Assembly (NCBI GenBank): GCA_964368445.1
Contig: CAYJAY010000001.1
Location: 149,097 to 213,096, forward strand
Origin: CAYJAY01 sp964368445
Lineage (GTDB): Bacteria > Bacillota > Clostridia > Oscillospirales > Ruminococcaceae
Reading direction: 5' to 3'
DNA: 64,000 bases
Shown here: one piece after another, positions 1 to 7,383 of the stretch
Position numbering within the stretch: position 1 is the first letter of the stretch
Layout of the letters: every line of letters starts with the position of its first letter
The notes under the pieces: model-generated
Told to the model about the DNA's origin: nothing
Databases searched by the model: none
Seen by the model: the letters and a program-made list of their open reading frames with translations, nothing else
Program-made: the position numbers and the translations under genes

Positions 1-359
1 CGCAGTTTTATTGGGGCGTATCCCGTCGCATGTTGAACGGCGTGCCCCGCTTCGTGCGCCGCAACGCCCACCGCGCCCACCGAACTGCTAGCATATGTTG
101 AATCTGAAAGGCGGATAACCTCGTCTTTTGGGTCGAAATGATCCGAAAGCTCGCCCGGGACATGTTCGATAGATATATGTCCAAGGTCGTTTTGGTCCAA
201 AATGTGCCGCGCTACTTGCGCGCCTGTCAGACCACCAAAAGTTCTTGTTCGGTTATATTTTTCAAAAGTGCCTTTAACTTTGTGTTGCGCCCAAAACGAA
301 AGAAAAATTGCCGGCAACACAAGAATAAGGTATATAGTGTCTATACCAAATAAATACAT
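1..359 (-). CDS. YugP-like membrane zinc metallopeptidase, partial (3' end beyond window)
   Basis: The minus-strand reading frame opens at an ATG at 359, with AGGAGG about ten bases upstream, and runs off the window start. It has an N-terminal hydrophobic segment (MYLFGIDTIYLILVLPAI) followed by a region with the zinc-protease motif HEAGHAVQH near residue 107. This arrangement is typical of the YugP/DUF2321-like neutral zinc metallopeptidases of Firmicutes, which are membrane proteins with a cytosol- or membrane-facing catalytic site. Only about 119 codons are present, roughly half of the usual length. It is the last visible gene of the yicC-to-fmt operon, 54 bases after the preceding stop. 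The identification is strong from the HExxH motif and N-terminal pattern; the physiological substrate is unknown. Confidence 0.85.
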   Translation of the reverse strand, partial: MYLFGIDTIYLILVLPAIFLSFWAQHKVKGTFEKYNRTRTFGGLTGAQVARHILDQNDLGHISIEHVPGELSDHFDPKDEVIRLSDSTYASSSVGAVGVAAHEAGHAVQHATGYAPIKL

Positions 360-413
360 AGAATAGCTTCCTCCTCTTTATTGAAAATATGAGCGTTAAA
401 AATTTTATTATTT

Positions 414-905
414 TTAATAGTTTTCAAAGATATCTCTAACGCCTTCGAAAACTTCAGAAAAATTGTCGGGGAACATGTGTGACCCGCTCGCGATTATCTC
501 GTTGCCGTTAGAATAAATAATGCGCAGGTTAAAACCGTTTGAGTCGTCGTAAACTTCGAGATATTCGTCATATCCATTCCATTCGTATAGGTTGTGTTTT
601 TCGACAAGCGCCAAAACTTTCGCCTCGAGTTCAAGATATTCGCTAGCTGAAAGTTCCGTTTTTCTTGATTTGTCAGGGGTTGTTATATAAAGTTTGTTGG
701 AAAAAAACATGTATGAAGAGCTTGAACTTGAACCTTCGGCCAAAGCATTGCCGATTGAACGGCTAAAGTCAAACGTAGTTATTTGTTTTTCAAAATCGAC
801 CTCGTTCTCTTTGGGTGCGTTAAAGCGATTGTAAAAAAGCATAAGAAGAACTACTGCTAAAACTATGTTTATGATAATCAATGCTACGATAAAGACAATT
901 CTCAT
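414..905 (-). CDS. Small membrane-anchored protein of unknown function
   Basis: A 163-residue protein. Its first 25 or so residues (MRIVFIVALIIINIVLAVVL) form one hydrophobic helix, probably an uncleaved signal anchor, followed by a soluble domain of about 135 residues rich in Ser, Asp and Glu. A GAGGT ribosome binding site sits just before the ATG. I recognise no family motif. It lies between fmt and the YugP-like protease with short gaps and the same strand, so it is probably co-transcribed with them. The soluble domain should face outside the membrane. Function is not inferable. Confidence 0.75.
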   Translation of the reverse strand: MRIVFIVALIIINIVLAVVLLMLFYNRFNAPKENEVDFEKQITTFDFSRSIGNALAEGSSSSSSYMFFSNKLYITTPDKSRKTELSASEYLELEAKVLALVEKHNLYEWNGYDEYLEVYDDSNGFNLRIIYSNGNEIIASGSHMFPDNFSEVFEGVRDIFENY

Positions 906-987
906 AATAACCTCAATTTTATATAAGTGTTTATTTTGCGAATTTCCTCCTGCAATTTGTGCGCTTTTTGCACTTTTAACCCCGTTT

Positions 988-1896
988 TTAAATTATGTCG
1001 CAAGCTTTTAGTCTTTTTCCCACCGCAAAAGCCGCGCCGCTCATCTTACCTTTGCTTTGCGGAGAAAGTTCCAAAAGTTCGACCGCTCCGTTTTTTGCCG
1101 CAATTACAAGGGGTTTTGTAGACAACACCTCGCCAGGGTTGCCAGAAGCCTCGACAAAGGCGGCTTTGTGTACCTTTATGACGGTGTCGAATGTTTTAAA
1201 ATATGCAGACGGCCAACCGACAAAAGCTTTCACTTTTTGCACAATTTCTTTTGCGTCGTCCTCAAAACTAAAAGCACCATCGTCTTTTTTAATAATGGGA
1301 GCGCTTGTCGCCTCTCCTTGTTGTTTAACAAATTTCGCTTCGCCGTTTTCTATAAGTTCAAACGCTTTGACAAACGAACTTGCCGCAACAAAGGAAAGTT
1401 TTTCAAAAAGCGTTTGGGCGTCGTCGCTAGTTTCGATTTTAAGTTTTTCAACCAACATCACGTCGCCGGTGTCCATGCCCTCGTCCATACGCATCATCGA
1501 AACACCCGTTTCATCGTCGCCGTTTAACAAAGCTTGTTGGATAGGGGAGGCGCCGCGATATTTTGGAAGGATAGAAGCGTGGGCGTTTATACAGCCGTGT
1601 TTTGGTATGTCTAGTATCTCTTTCGGAAGTATCTTTCCGTATGCTACAACCGCAATGATGTCGGGATTAAGATTTTGTATCGTCTCTTTTGCTTCGTCGT
1701 TGCGTAGCGTTTTCGGTTGAAAGACCGTAAGACCCAGCTGCTGTGCTTTTTGTTTTACCGGGGGAGCGGTTAAAACCATCTTACGTCCGACAGGTTTGTC
1801 GGGTTGGCAAAATACCGCAACGATCTCGTGATGTTTGCAAAGCGCTTCAAGCGAAGCTACCGCTATTTCGGGGGTTCCCATAAACAAAACTCGCAT
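988..1896 (-). CDS. fmt: Methionyl-tRNA formyltransferase
   Basis: Transfers a formyl group from 10-formyl-tetrahydrofolate to initiator Met-tRNA in the cytosol. The start MRVLFMGTPEIAV at 1896 is chosen over an upstream in-frame ATG because it matches the family N-terminus and because its ATG overlaps the stop of def as TAATG, which implies translational coupling. The N-terminal formyltransferase domain carries the folate-binding signature region HASILPKYRGASPIQQAL and the downstream DxGMDTGDVM loop. A C-terminal OB-like domain follows from about residue 205. The 302-residue length is normal. The def-fmt adjacency is the classic arrangement: Def removes the formyl group that Fmt adds. Confidence 0.96.
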   Translation of the reverse strand: MRVLFMGTPEIAVASLEALCKHHEIVAVFCQPDKPVGRKMVLTAPPVKQKAQQLGLTVFQPKTLRNDEAKETIQNLNPDIIAVVAYGKILPKEILDIPKHGCINAHASILPKYRGASPIQQALLNGDDETGVSMMRMDEGMDTGDVMLVEKLKIETSDDAQTLFEKLSFVAASSFVKAFELIENGEAKFVKQQGEATSAPIIKKDDGAFSFEDDAKEIVQKVKAFVGWPSAYFKTFDTVIKVHKAAFVEASGNPGEVLSTKPLVIAAKNGAVELLELSPQSKGKMSGAAFAVGKRLKACDII

Positions 1897-2399
1897 TAGT
1901 CGTACTCCTCGTCGTCGTTTTGTTCGCAATATTCTTCAAATTCTTGTTCTGTCATGACATTGTCCGAACGGTCGATAAACAGAATTCCGTCAAGGTGGTC
2001 GATCTCGTGGCAAGCTGCCCTCGCGGTCATGTCTTCAAGCGTCAACTCAAACGGTTTTCCGTCCCTTGACAACGCGGATACCGTTATTTTTTGCGGACGT
2101 TTGACAAACCCAACTTCGCCGGGACAGGAAAGGCAACCTTCGGCAAGTTCAACCTCTCCTTCTTTTTTGATTATCGTCGGGTTAACAAGCTCTATTATTT
2201 CGCCTTTGTCGTCCACTATAACTGCGGCACGGCGCATAATTCCAACCTGTGGAGCGGCAAGACCTAGGCCGTTGGCTTCGGTAACGGTGTCTATTAGGTC
2301 GTCTAAAAGATCAAACAAACGACTGTTAAAGTCGGTTACTTCTCGGCATTTTTTGTGAAGAACTTCCTCTTGCTTTTTCAAAATTGTTCTAAGAGCCAT
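1896..2399 (-). CDS. def: Peptide deformylase
   Basis: Removes N-terminal formyl groups from nascent proteins. All three metal-site motifs are visible: GLGLAAPQVG (motif 1), EGCLS (motif 2, whose Cys is a metal ligand) and HEIDHLDG (motif 3, two His ligands and the catalytic Glu). I place the start at MALRTILKKQEEVL (2399), which fits the family N-terminus and has an AAAGGA element upstream; an in-frame ATG at 2459 would add an untypical 20 residues. The acidic C-terminal tail (NDDEEYD) is short and unremarkable. Its stop codon overlaps the fmt start. Confidence 0.95.
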   Translation of the reverse strand: MALRTILKKQEEVLHKKCREVTDFNSRLFDLLDDLIDTVTEANGLGLAAPQVGIMRRAAVIVDDKGEIIELVNPTIIKKEGEVELAEGCLSCPGEVGFVKRPQKITVSALSRDGKPFELTLEDMTARAACHEIDHLDGILFIDRSDNVMTEQEFEEYCEQNDDEEYD

Positions 2400-2464
2400 A
2401 AGCGCTATACTATTCCTTTCTTGTGTGGCGAATAAAGAGTGGTTTATATTTATAACCATTCCGT

Positions 2465-4735
2465 TTATATTTCGGAAAATCTTCCAAAGTCTATATATAT
2501 ATTTATATCATTTGTTTTAACTGCTTGATAAACTTCTGTTAAAACATCGTTAAGAATTTTTTTTATGTGTTTGTCACCGTTGGTTTTAATAGTCAGTTTG
2601 TAACGAAACTTGTTTTGGATAACCGAAACCCTCATCGGTAAGGGGCCTAGAACCCTTATCGGTATGTTATGTTCGCTTTTTTTTACTGCTGACTTTAACT
2701 TTTCTAAAAACATCTGGGAATACAACAGGCTGTCGTTTTGTTTGTTTGCGGTGACGCCGACTGTGCAGATTTTACAGTAGGGGGGATAAAGCCTAAGCTT
2801 TCGCGAGATTATCTCGGAACTATAAAAGCTCTCGTAGTCTTGCGTTTTTGCAAGGCGAATTATGGGGTTTTTCGGGTCTAGCGTTTGAATGATGGCCAAC
2901 CCTTCTTTTGTTCCTCGTCCGCTACGTCCAACAACTTGGGTAATCATTGAAAAGGTGCGTTCGTTTGCATAAAAACTTGGGCTTAAAAGAAGCTGGTCTA
3001 CCCCTAGAACTCCTACTAACGTTACATTTTTAAAATCTAATCCTTTGGCAATCATCTGGGTTCCGATTATTATATCATATTTTGCCGCGGCAAAATCTTT
3101 TAAGATAGTTTGCGCCGAGTTTTTTGTCGAAACTGTGTCAAGGTCAAGCCTTGCCGTTCTGGCGGTTGGGAACAACAAAGAAAGTTGCTCTTCAATCCTT
3201 TGCGTTCCGACTCCGGTCATTCTAATTGCTCCGCCACACGTTTTGCAACTTAACGCTAGCGGTTCAAAGTATCCACAATAATGGCAGTTAAGCCTTTCTT
3301 TGTCTTTATGGTAAACAAGCGCACAGTCGCAGTTTTTGCATTTTACAACCGTCTTGCAATCGCTACACAACGCTATCGTGTGATATCCTCGGCGGTTAAG
3401 CAAAAGAATTACCTGTTCTTTGTTCGCAAGGCGTTTGTCTATCTCTTGTTTAAGCAAAAGGCTAATTTTAGTTGTGTTTCCGCTTAAAGCTTCTTTTGTC
3501 ATGTCAACGACGTGCACCTCGGGGAGAGGCATGTTCATATATCTCTCGTTTAGCGTTACAAGGTTAATTGCGTCTTGTCGAGCGAGAAAAAAGCTTTCGA
3601 CAGAAGGGGTGGCGGACGACAAAACAAGATGTGCTCCGTTTAGACTTGTGCGAAATTTTGCAATATCTTTTGTGTCATACCTTGGGCTTTGTTCGGAAAA
3701 ATACGTTATCTCTTGCTCTTCATCGATTATAATAAGACCAAGATCTTTAACCGGCGAAAACACTGCCGAACGTGTGCCGATTACGACACAAGCACCCTTG
3801 TTTCGAATGAGTTCCCATTGGCGCAGTCGTTCGGTGGCCGAAAGTTTACTGTGTATAATAGCAACGTTTTCGCCAAAATATCGTTTGAATCGTTCGATTG
3901 TTTGCGTTGCAAGCGTAATTTCGGGCACAAGAAGTATCGAAGATTTTCCGGTATTCGCCATCTCTTTAATCAAGTTGGCGTATATTATCGTTTTACCGCT
4001 TCCCGTTATGCCATGCAAAAGTGTGGTGTTTGGTTTTTTGTCGTTTTTTATGTTGCTTAATATCTCACAAAAAGCCTTGTCTTGAGCGCTTGAAAGACCG
4101 TCGATGTTGTGTGGGCCTGTGTTAGCAAAGCTATCAACTTTTTTTTCTCTTAAACTCTTGGATACAACGCCTTTTTGTTCAAGTCCCTTGACAACACCGG
4201 AAGAAATATTTAAATTTTTTTCGATTTCTTTAGCCGAACTTCCCCCCGAACCTTTTAAAAAATCATAAAGAAGCTGTTGTTTTGGGGTGAGCTTTTTGTC
4301 GGTTTCGGGTTTGTTTATTTTATAGCAAGTTTCGGTGTAGTGGGACGACCGCAAAAGAGACGTTTCTCCGTTTTTTTGTTTTGCAAAAAGACGGTTGCTT
4401 TTTGGTATAACCGCTTTAACCGCGTCAAAGTATGTGCAAAATGTGTTTTGTTTAAGATATTTAATTATCTTTAAAAGCTCATCGTCTATTAAAGGAGCTT
4501 GTTTTTCGATGTCCGATATAGGTTTGATTTTGTGATACAACGGGTCTTGTTTAACAATATCGTCCGAAAGAGTTTCGATTATAATGCCGACGCGGGGTTT
4601 TCCGTTTCCGAAACTTACCGCCACGCGAGCGCCCGGGACGGCGAAAGATTCAAGTTCGCTTTGAACTTTGTATGTATAGAGCTTATCAAATTTAAAGGCG
4701 GCGTTTTCAACCGCCACTTTGACGTAGCAAGACAA
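2465..4735 (-). CDS. priA: Primosomal replication-restart helicase PriA
   Basis: A 3'-to-5' DNA helicase that reloads the replisome at abandoned forks. The N-terminal 3'-BD domain (VKVAVENAAFKFDKLYTY) is followed by a winged-helix linker, a Walker A motif GITGSGKT, a Walker B DEEQE, and a zinc-binding cysteine cluster between the helicase lobes (CSDCKTVVKCKNC, then CHYCGYF and CKTCGG). Motifs V and VI (QMIAKGLDFKNVTLVG, QVVGRSGRG) follow. Walker B is DEEQ rather than the usual DEEH. A GTG at 4744 also opens the frame, but AGGGGG lies eight bases before a TTG at 4735, which I prefer. About 755 residues, a normal length. Confidence 0.94.
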   Translation of the reverse strand: MSCYVKVAVENAAFKFDKLYTYKVQSELESFAVPGARVAVSFGNGKPRVGIIIETLSDDIVKQDPLYHKIKPISDIEKQAPLIDDELLKIIKYLKQNTFCTYFDAVKAVIPKSNRLFAKQKNGETSLLRSSHYTETCYKINKPETDKKLTPKQQLLYDFLKGSGGSSAKEIEKNLNISSGVVKGLEQKGVVSKSLREKKVDSFANTGPHNIDGLSSAQDKAFCEILSNIKNDKKPNTTLLHGITGSGKTIIYANLIKEMANTGKSSILLVPEITLATQTIERFKRYFGENVAIIHSKLSATERLRQWELIRNKGACVVIGTRSAVFSPVKDLGLIIIDEEQEITYFSEQSPRYDTKDIAKFRTSLNGAHLVLSSATPSVESFFLARQDAINLVTLNERYMNMPLPEVHVVDMTKEALSGNTTKISLLLKQEIDKRLANKEQVILLLNRRGYHTIALCSDCKTVVKCKNCDCALVYHKDKERLNCHYCGYFEPLALSCKTCGGAIRMTGVGTQRIEEQLSLLFPTARTARLDLDTVSTKNSAQTILKDFAAAKYDIIIGTQMIAKGLDFKNVTLVGVLGVDQLLLSPSFYANERTFSMITQVVGRSGRGTKEGLAIIQTLDPKNPIIRLAKTQDYESFYSSEIISRKLRLYPPYCKICTVGVTANKQNDSLLYSQMFLEKLKSAVKKSEHNIPIRVLGPLPMRVSVIQNKFRYKLTIKTNGDKHIKKILNDVLTEVYQAVKTNDINIYIDFGRFSEI

Positions 4736-4790
4736 ACACGCCACCCCCTAGGTTGGATAGTTAGTTTAATGAGAAATCAGGAATTAAGGT

Positions 4791-4825
4791 GTCGTCAAAG
4801 CTAATTGTTAGTTGGCTTTGACGAC
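4791..4825. other. Strong hairpin between rpoZ and priA
   Basis: Two perfectly complementary 11-base arms (GTCGTCAAAGC and GCTTTGACGAC) enclose a 13-base loop. No T-tract follows on the minus strand, so it is not a standard intrinsic terminator. It may be an RNA-processing or stability element within the operon, or a degenerate member of the hairpin repeats seen at 12414 and 57209, since a short A/T-G-rich purine run (about 4767-4789) precedes it. Confidence 0.5.
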
Positions 4826-4858
4826 TAATTTAAAAGGTTTACTTAATTTAATTGCTTG

Positions 4859-5068
4859 TTACAAATCTTCTTGTTGCTCAAATTCAACTATCTTTAATTT
4901 GTTGGTGCCGAACTCGTCAATGGCGACGTTTATCGGTTTATCGTACAGTTCTTCTTTAGCCTCCTCGGCTTGTGCGGCGACATCACGCGAACGTTTTGCA
5001 ACAGCAACAACAAGGCTGTAGGAACTTTCACATTGTTCTAAAAGTTTTGCTATTTCGGGTTTTAACAT
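4859..5068 (-). CDS. rpoZ: RNA polymerase omega subunit
   Basis: A 69-residue protein of normal omega length. It contains the family core: a SSYSLVVAVAKRSRDV helix resembling the conserved RYxLVxxxAxRAR region, then an acidic segment and KPINVAIDEF near the C-terminus, as in other Clostridia. Omega stabilises the beta-prime subunit in the core enzyme. Its position directly after gmk and before priA is the usual Firmicutes order and supports the call despite the short length. An AAAGGATTGG element lies upstream of the ATG. Confidence 0.93.
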   Translation of the reverse strand: MLKPEIAKLLEQCESSYSLVVAVAKRSRDVAAQAEEAKEELYDKPINVAIDEFGTNKLKIVEFEQQEDL

Positions 5069-5132
5069 GTTTTTTGACCAATCCTTTTTAACGTTTTACT
5101 TAATTTATTGATTTATTTTAATTATCTGTGTA

Positions 5133-5705
5133 TTAATCTTTGGTTTGCCATTCGTCAATAGCGTCCGAAAGCCTCTTCGCACATGATGATACCACATCGT
5201 TTTCGATAACTATGTCGTAATCCGCAAGCGATTTAAGCTCGGTTTTGGCTATCTCAAGGCGTTCTTCAACCTGTGAAATGTCTTCGGTTGCTCGAAGTTT
5301 TAAACGTCGTTCAAGTTCTTCAAGTGAAGGAGGAATTATGAAAACGAGCAACGAATCGGGGTATATCTCTTTTACTTGTTTTGCGCCGTTAACTTCGATT
5401 ACAAGTATAACCGTTTGGTCGTCTGCTAGTTTTTGTTCGAGCTCGTCCATCGGCGTCCCGTATAGATTGTCGGCATACTCGGTATGTTCGAGCATGCGCC
5501 CTTTTGCAAGGCGCTCGTTAAACTCTTGCTTTGTTATGTAATAGTAGTTAACTCCGTGTTGTTCGCTTCCTCTAACCGCGCGCGTCGTACACGACACCGA
5601 CACCGATACGTTTTCTTTTATTTGTATAAGCTCTTTAACAACGGTGTCTTTTCCACACCCGGAAGGACCCGAAACGACAACCAAACGTCTTTGATTAAAC
5701 TTCAT
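5133..5705 (-). CDS. gmk: Guanylate kinase
   Basis: Phosphorylates GMP to GDP using ATP. The P-loop SGPSGCGKDT lies near residues 11-20, and the GMP-binding region contains CTTRAVRGSEQHGVNYYY. The start MKFNQRRLVVVSG at 5705 lies inside the end of remA (11-base overlap), so the two genes are translationally coupled; an adjacent ATG at 5708 is an alternative. A longer frame beginning at 5783 is an artefact of the overlap. The P-loop has Asp (GKDT) where Ser is commoner, still compatible with nucleotide binding. Confidence 0.95.
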   Translation of the reverse strand: MKFNQRRLVVVSGPSGCGKDTVVKELIQIKENVSVSVSCTTRAVRGSEQHGVNYYYITKQEFNERLAKGRMLEHTEYADNLYGTPMDELEQKLADDQTVILVIEVNGAKQVKEIYPDSLLVFIIPPSLEELERRLKLRATEDISQVEERLEIAKTELKSLADYDIVIENDVVSSCAKRLSDAIDEWQTKD

Positions 5706-5961
5706 CATTACCTCCGTTTTGTACAACATTTTCCGAAAGTCTCGCGCCGACAGACTCGGTTCCAATGGCAGAAAGCACGACATGGTCGCTGTCGGTTATC
5801 ATAACCGACCTTGTCTTTCGTCCGCAAGAAGCGTCTATAAGCATCCCTTTATCGGCAGCTTCTCTAATCATTCTTTTCACGGGCGAGCTGTCGGGGCCTA
5901 CCACCGCGATTACACGTTGTGCAGAAATCATGTTTCCATAACCAATGTTGATTAGTTTCAT
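5695..5961 (-). CDS. remA: RemA-type DNA-binding regulator (DUF370)
   Basis: An 88-residue protein beginning MKLINIGYGNMISAQRVIAVVGPDS, the hallmark of the RemA/DUF370 family. In Bacillus subtilis RemA activates biofilm matrix and osmoprotection genes by binding DNA as a ring-shaped oligomer. Its position between yicC and gmk is the conserved Firmicutes context. AGGAGC lies six bases before the start. The C-terminal tail overlaps the gmk start. The family assignment is firm; which genes it controls here is unknown. Confidence 0.93.
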   Translation of the reverse strand: MKLINIGYGNMISAQRVIAVVGPDSSPVKRMIREAADKGMLIDASCGRKTRSVMITDSDHVVLSAIGTESVGARLSENVVQNGGNDEV

Positions 5962-5970
5962 TGAGTGCTC

Positions 5971-6849
5971 CTATTCAATGTTTTGTATCTGTTCTCGTAT
6001 CTTTTCAATCTCGCTTTTCATCTCGACCACGACGGCGGTGTTTTCAACTTCGGAAGATTTTGAACCAATCGTGTTGGCTTCTCGGTTAAACTCTTGGATT
6101 AAAAAATCGAGTTTTCGTCCAACTCCGCCTTTCGATTTTAAGATATCGCGAAACTGAGATATGTGGCTTCTAAGCCTCACCGTTTCTTCTTCAACGGCAT
6201 ACCGATCGGCAAATAGAGCCGCTTCTAACATAATTCTGTTCTCATCGAGGGTTTTGTCTTCAAGAATCTTTGTCATTTTGGCAAACAACTTTTCACGATA
6301 ACGTTCGATGCGCCCTTCGTTGTCCGCTTCTATTCTTTCGAGAAGCTGTTCAAGCAACTTGAGCCTTGAGAGAATGTCGTTTACAAGGCGTTCACCTTCA
6401 ATTTTACGCATATCCAAAAACTGTTCCAACGCCTTTGACGCAACTGAACTCACGTCTTTCCACAGTTCATCCTCGTCGGGCAACGACGAAGTTACGGTGA
6501 AGATGTCGGTGTATTTCGAGATCAGCGAAACGCTGGGGTCCATTTTAAGACCAAGCTCATCTGATATGGCTTTAAGCGCCTCATAGTATCCTTTGGCGGC
6601 TTGAAGATTGGGCTCGACCACAAAGCCGGTGTCTTGTTTCGTGGTAATCATAAGGCCGACATCAACTTTTCCGCGCGCAATTTTAGATTGTAACAAGGTT
6701 TTTAGCTTGTCTTCAAGAAAACTGTAACTTCTTGCTGTTCGTATCGAGGCTTCAAAATATCTATGGTTGACGCTCTTTATCTCGACCGTTATGTCACGCT
6801 CGTTTACAGTGTCAGAACTTCGCCCAAAACCCGTCATGCTGTTAATCAT
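5971..6849 (-). CDS. yicC: YicC family endoribonuclease
   Basis: The start MINSMTGFGRSSD matches the near-invariant YicC N-terminus. The family also has a conserved C-terminal region, present here as GGVGRKLDFLIQEFNREANTIGSK. The middle is a long, charged, coiled-coil-rich helical section. Members of this family are RNases or RNA-decay adaptors acting in the cytosol. The frame is open further upstream to 6906, but the conserved motif fixes the start at 6849 (possibly 6837, at MTGFG). No strong ribosome binding site is visible. It appears to be the first gene of the operon that continues through remA, gmk, rpoZ, priA, def and fmt. Confidence 0.92.
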   Translation of the reverse strand: MINSMTGFGRSSDTVNERDITVEIKSVNHRYFEASIRTARSYSFLEDKLKTLLQSKIARGKVDVGLMITTKQDTGFVVEPNLQAAKGYYEALKAISDELGLKMDPSVSLISKYTDIFTVTSSLPDEDELWKDVSSVASKALEQFLDMRKIEGERLVNDILSRLKLLEQLLERIEADNEGRIERYREKLFAKMTKILEDKTLDENRIMLEAALFADRYAVEEETVRLRSHISQFRDILKSKGGVGRKLDFLIQEFNREANTIGSKSSEVENTAVVVEMKSEIEKIREQIQNIE

Positions 6850-6928
6850 GATAGTGTACCGCATTTCTAAATTCATTATTTTTTGATAGCGTGCATGTTG
6901 TCGCAACGTTGCTACTATGTGATATATA

Positions 6929-6958
6929 ATTTTACAATTAAATTGTGTACAAAGTCAA
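6929..6958 (-). promoter_or_regulatory. Putative sigma-A promoter for the yicC operon
   Basis: On the minus strand a TTGACT -35 box (6953-6958) is followed after 18 bases by a TAAAAT -10 box (6929-6934), about 80 bases before the yicC start. The boxes were read by eye; the surrounding DNA is AT-rich, so a chance match is possible. Confidence 0.4.
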
Positions 6959-7113
6959 TGGATATATATGAATATAATAACAAAAATTCGATTATTATGG
7001 GTTTTTGTTTATTTTTTGAACTGTTATAATATTATTGAAGCTATTGTTTATCTTGTCTTTTTTATACAAAACATTAAAATCCAAGCAACGCAAACGGAAA
7101 CCTGATTAAGATA

Positions 7114-7152
7114 ACATTGTAGAGACCGCCATTCAGGTTGTCTCTACAATGT
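7114..7152. terminator. Hairpin between the channel gene and the yicC operon
   Basis: Twelve-base complementary arms (ACATTGTAGAGA and TCTCTACAATGT) enclose about 15 bases. A TTTTT run follows on the plus strand; on the minus strand, the direction of the flanking genes, the following sequence is only modestly T-rich. It is likely the terminator of the minus-strand channel gene, possibly bidirectional. The rest of 6959-7211 holds no gene that I can see. Confidence 0.5.
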
Positions 7153-7211
7153 TTTTGTATTTGTTTATTGTCTAGTATTTGTTGACGCGAGAAGAATGTG
7201 TAGGGGGGAAT

Positions 7212-7349
7212 TGCATATTAGTCATTCGCGAGAACTATAATATAATCTTGTTCACCAAACGAGACCTTGTCAGATTTTTTCGGGTTGGTAATGATCTCAA
7301 AACTGTCTTCCGTTTGCTTTTTATAGCCTAATGCTATCTCGCCTTTGTC
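7212..7349 (-). pseudogene. Duplicate of the channel gene 3' end (probable assembly artefact or tandem duplication)
   Basis: This 138-base stretch repeats the sequence that flanks the N gap. 7212-7266 equals 7378-7432, and 7295-7349 equals 7533-7587, all base for base as far as I can read. Read on the minus strand it encodes the intact C-terminus of the channel protein, including the part hidden by the gap: after EDSFE comes IITNPKKSDK, then VSFGEQDYIIVLAND and a stop. It has no start of its own. A 28-base linker (7350-7377) separates it from the gene copy. Confidence 0.8.
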
Positions 7350-7383
7350 AAGACAAAAGCTGAAAGTCGCAATTTAGTGCATA

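Noticed and set aside
995..1720. Plus-strand 241-codon frame opposite fmt
   Set aside because: It is antisense to a certain gene, lacks a ribosome binding site, and its Ser/Phe/Ala-rich composition is what the opposite strand of fmt gives.
2465..4735. Inactive PriA because Walker B reads DEEQ instead of DEEH
   Set aside because: The Asp and Glu needed for ATP hydrolysis are present and all other motifs are intact.
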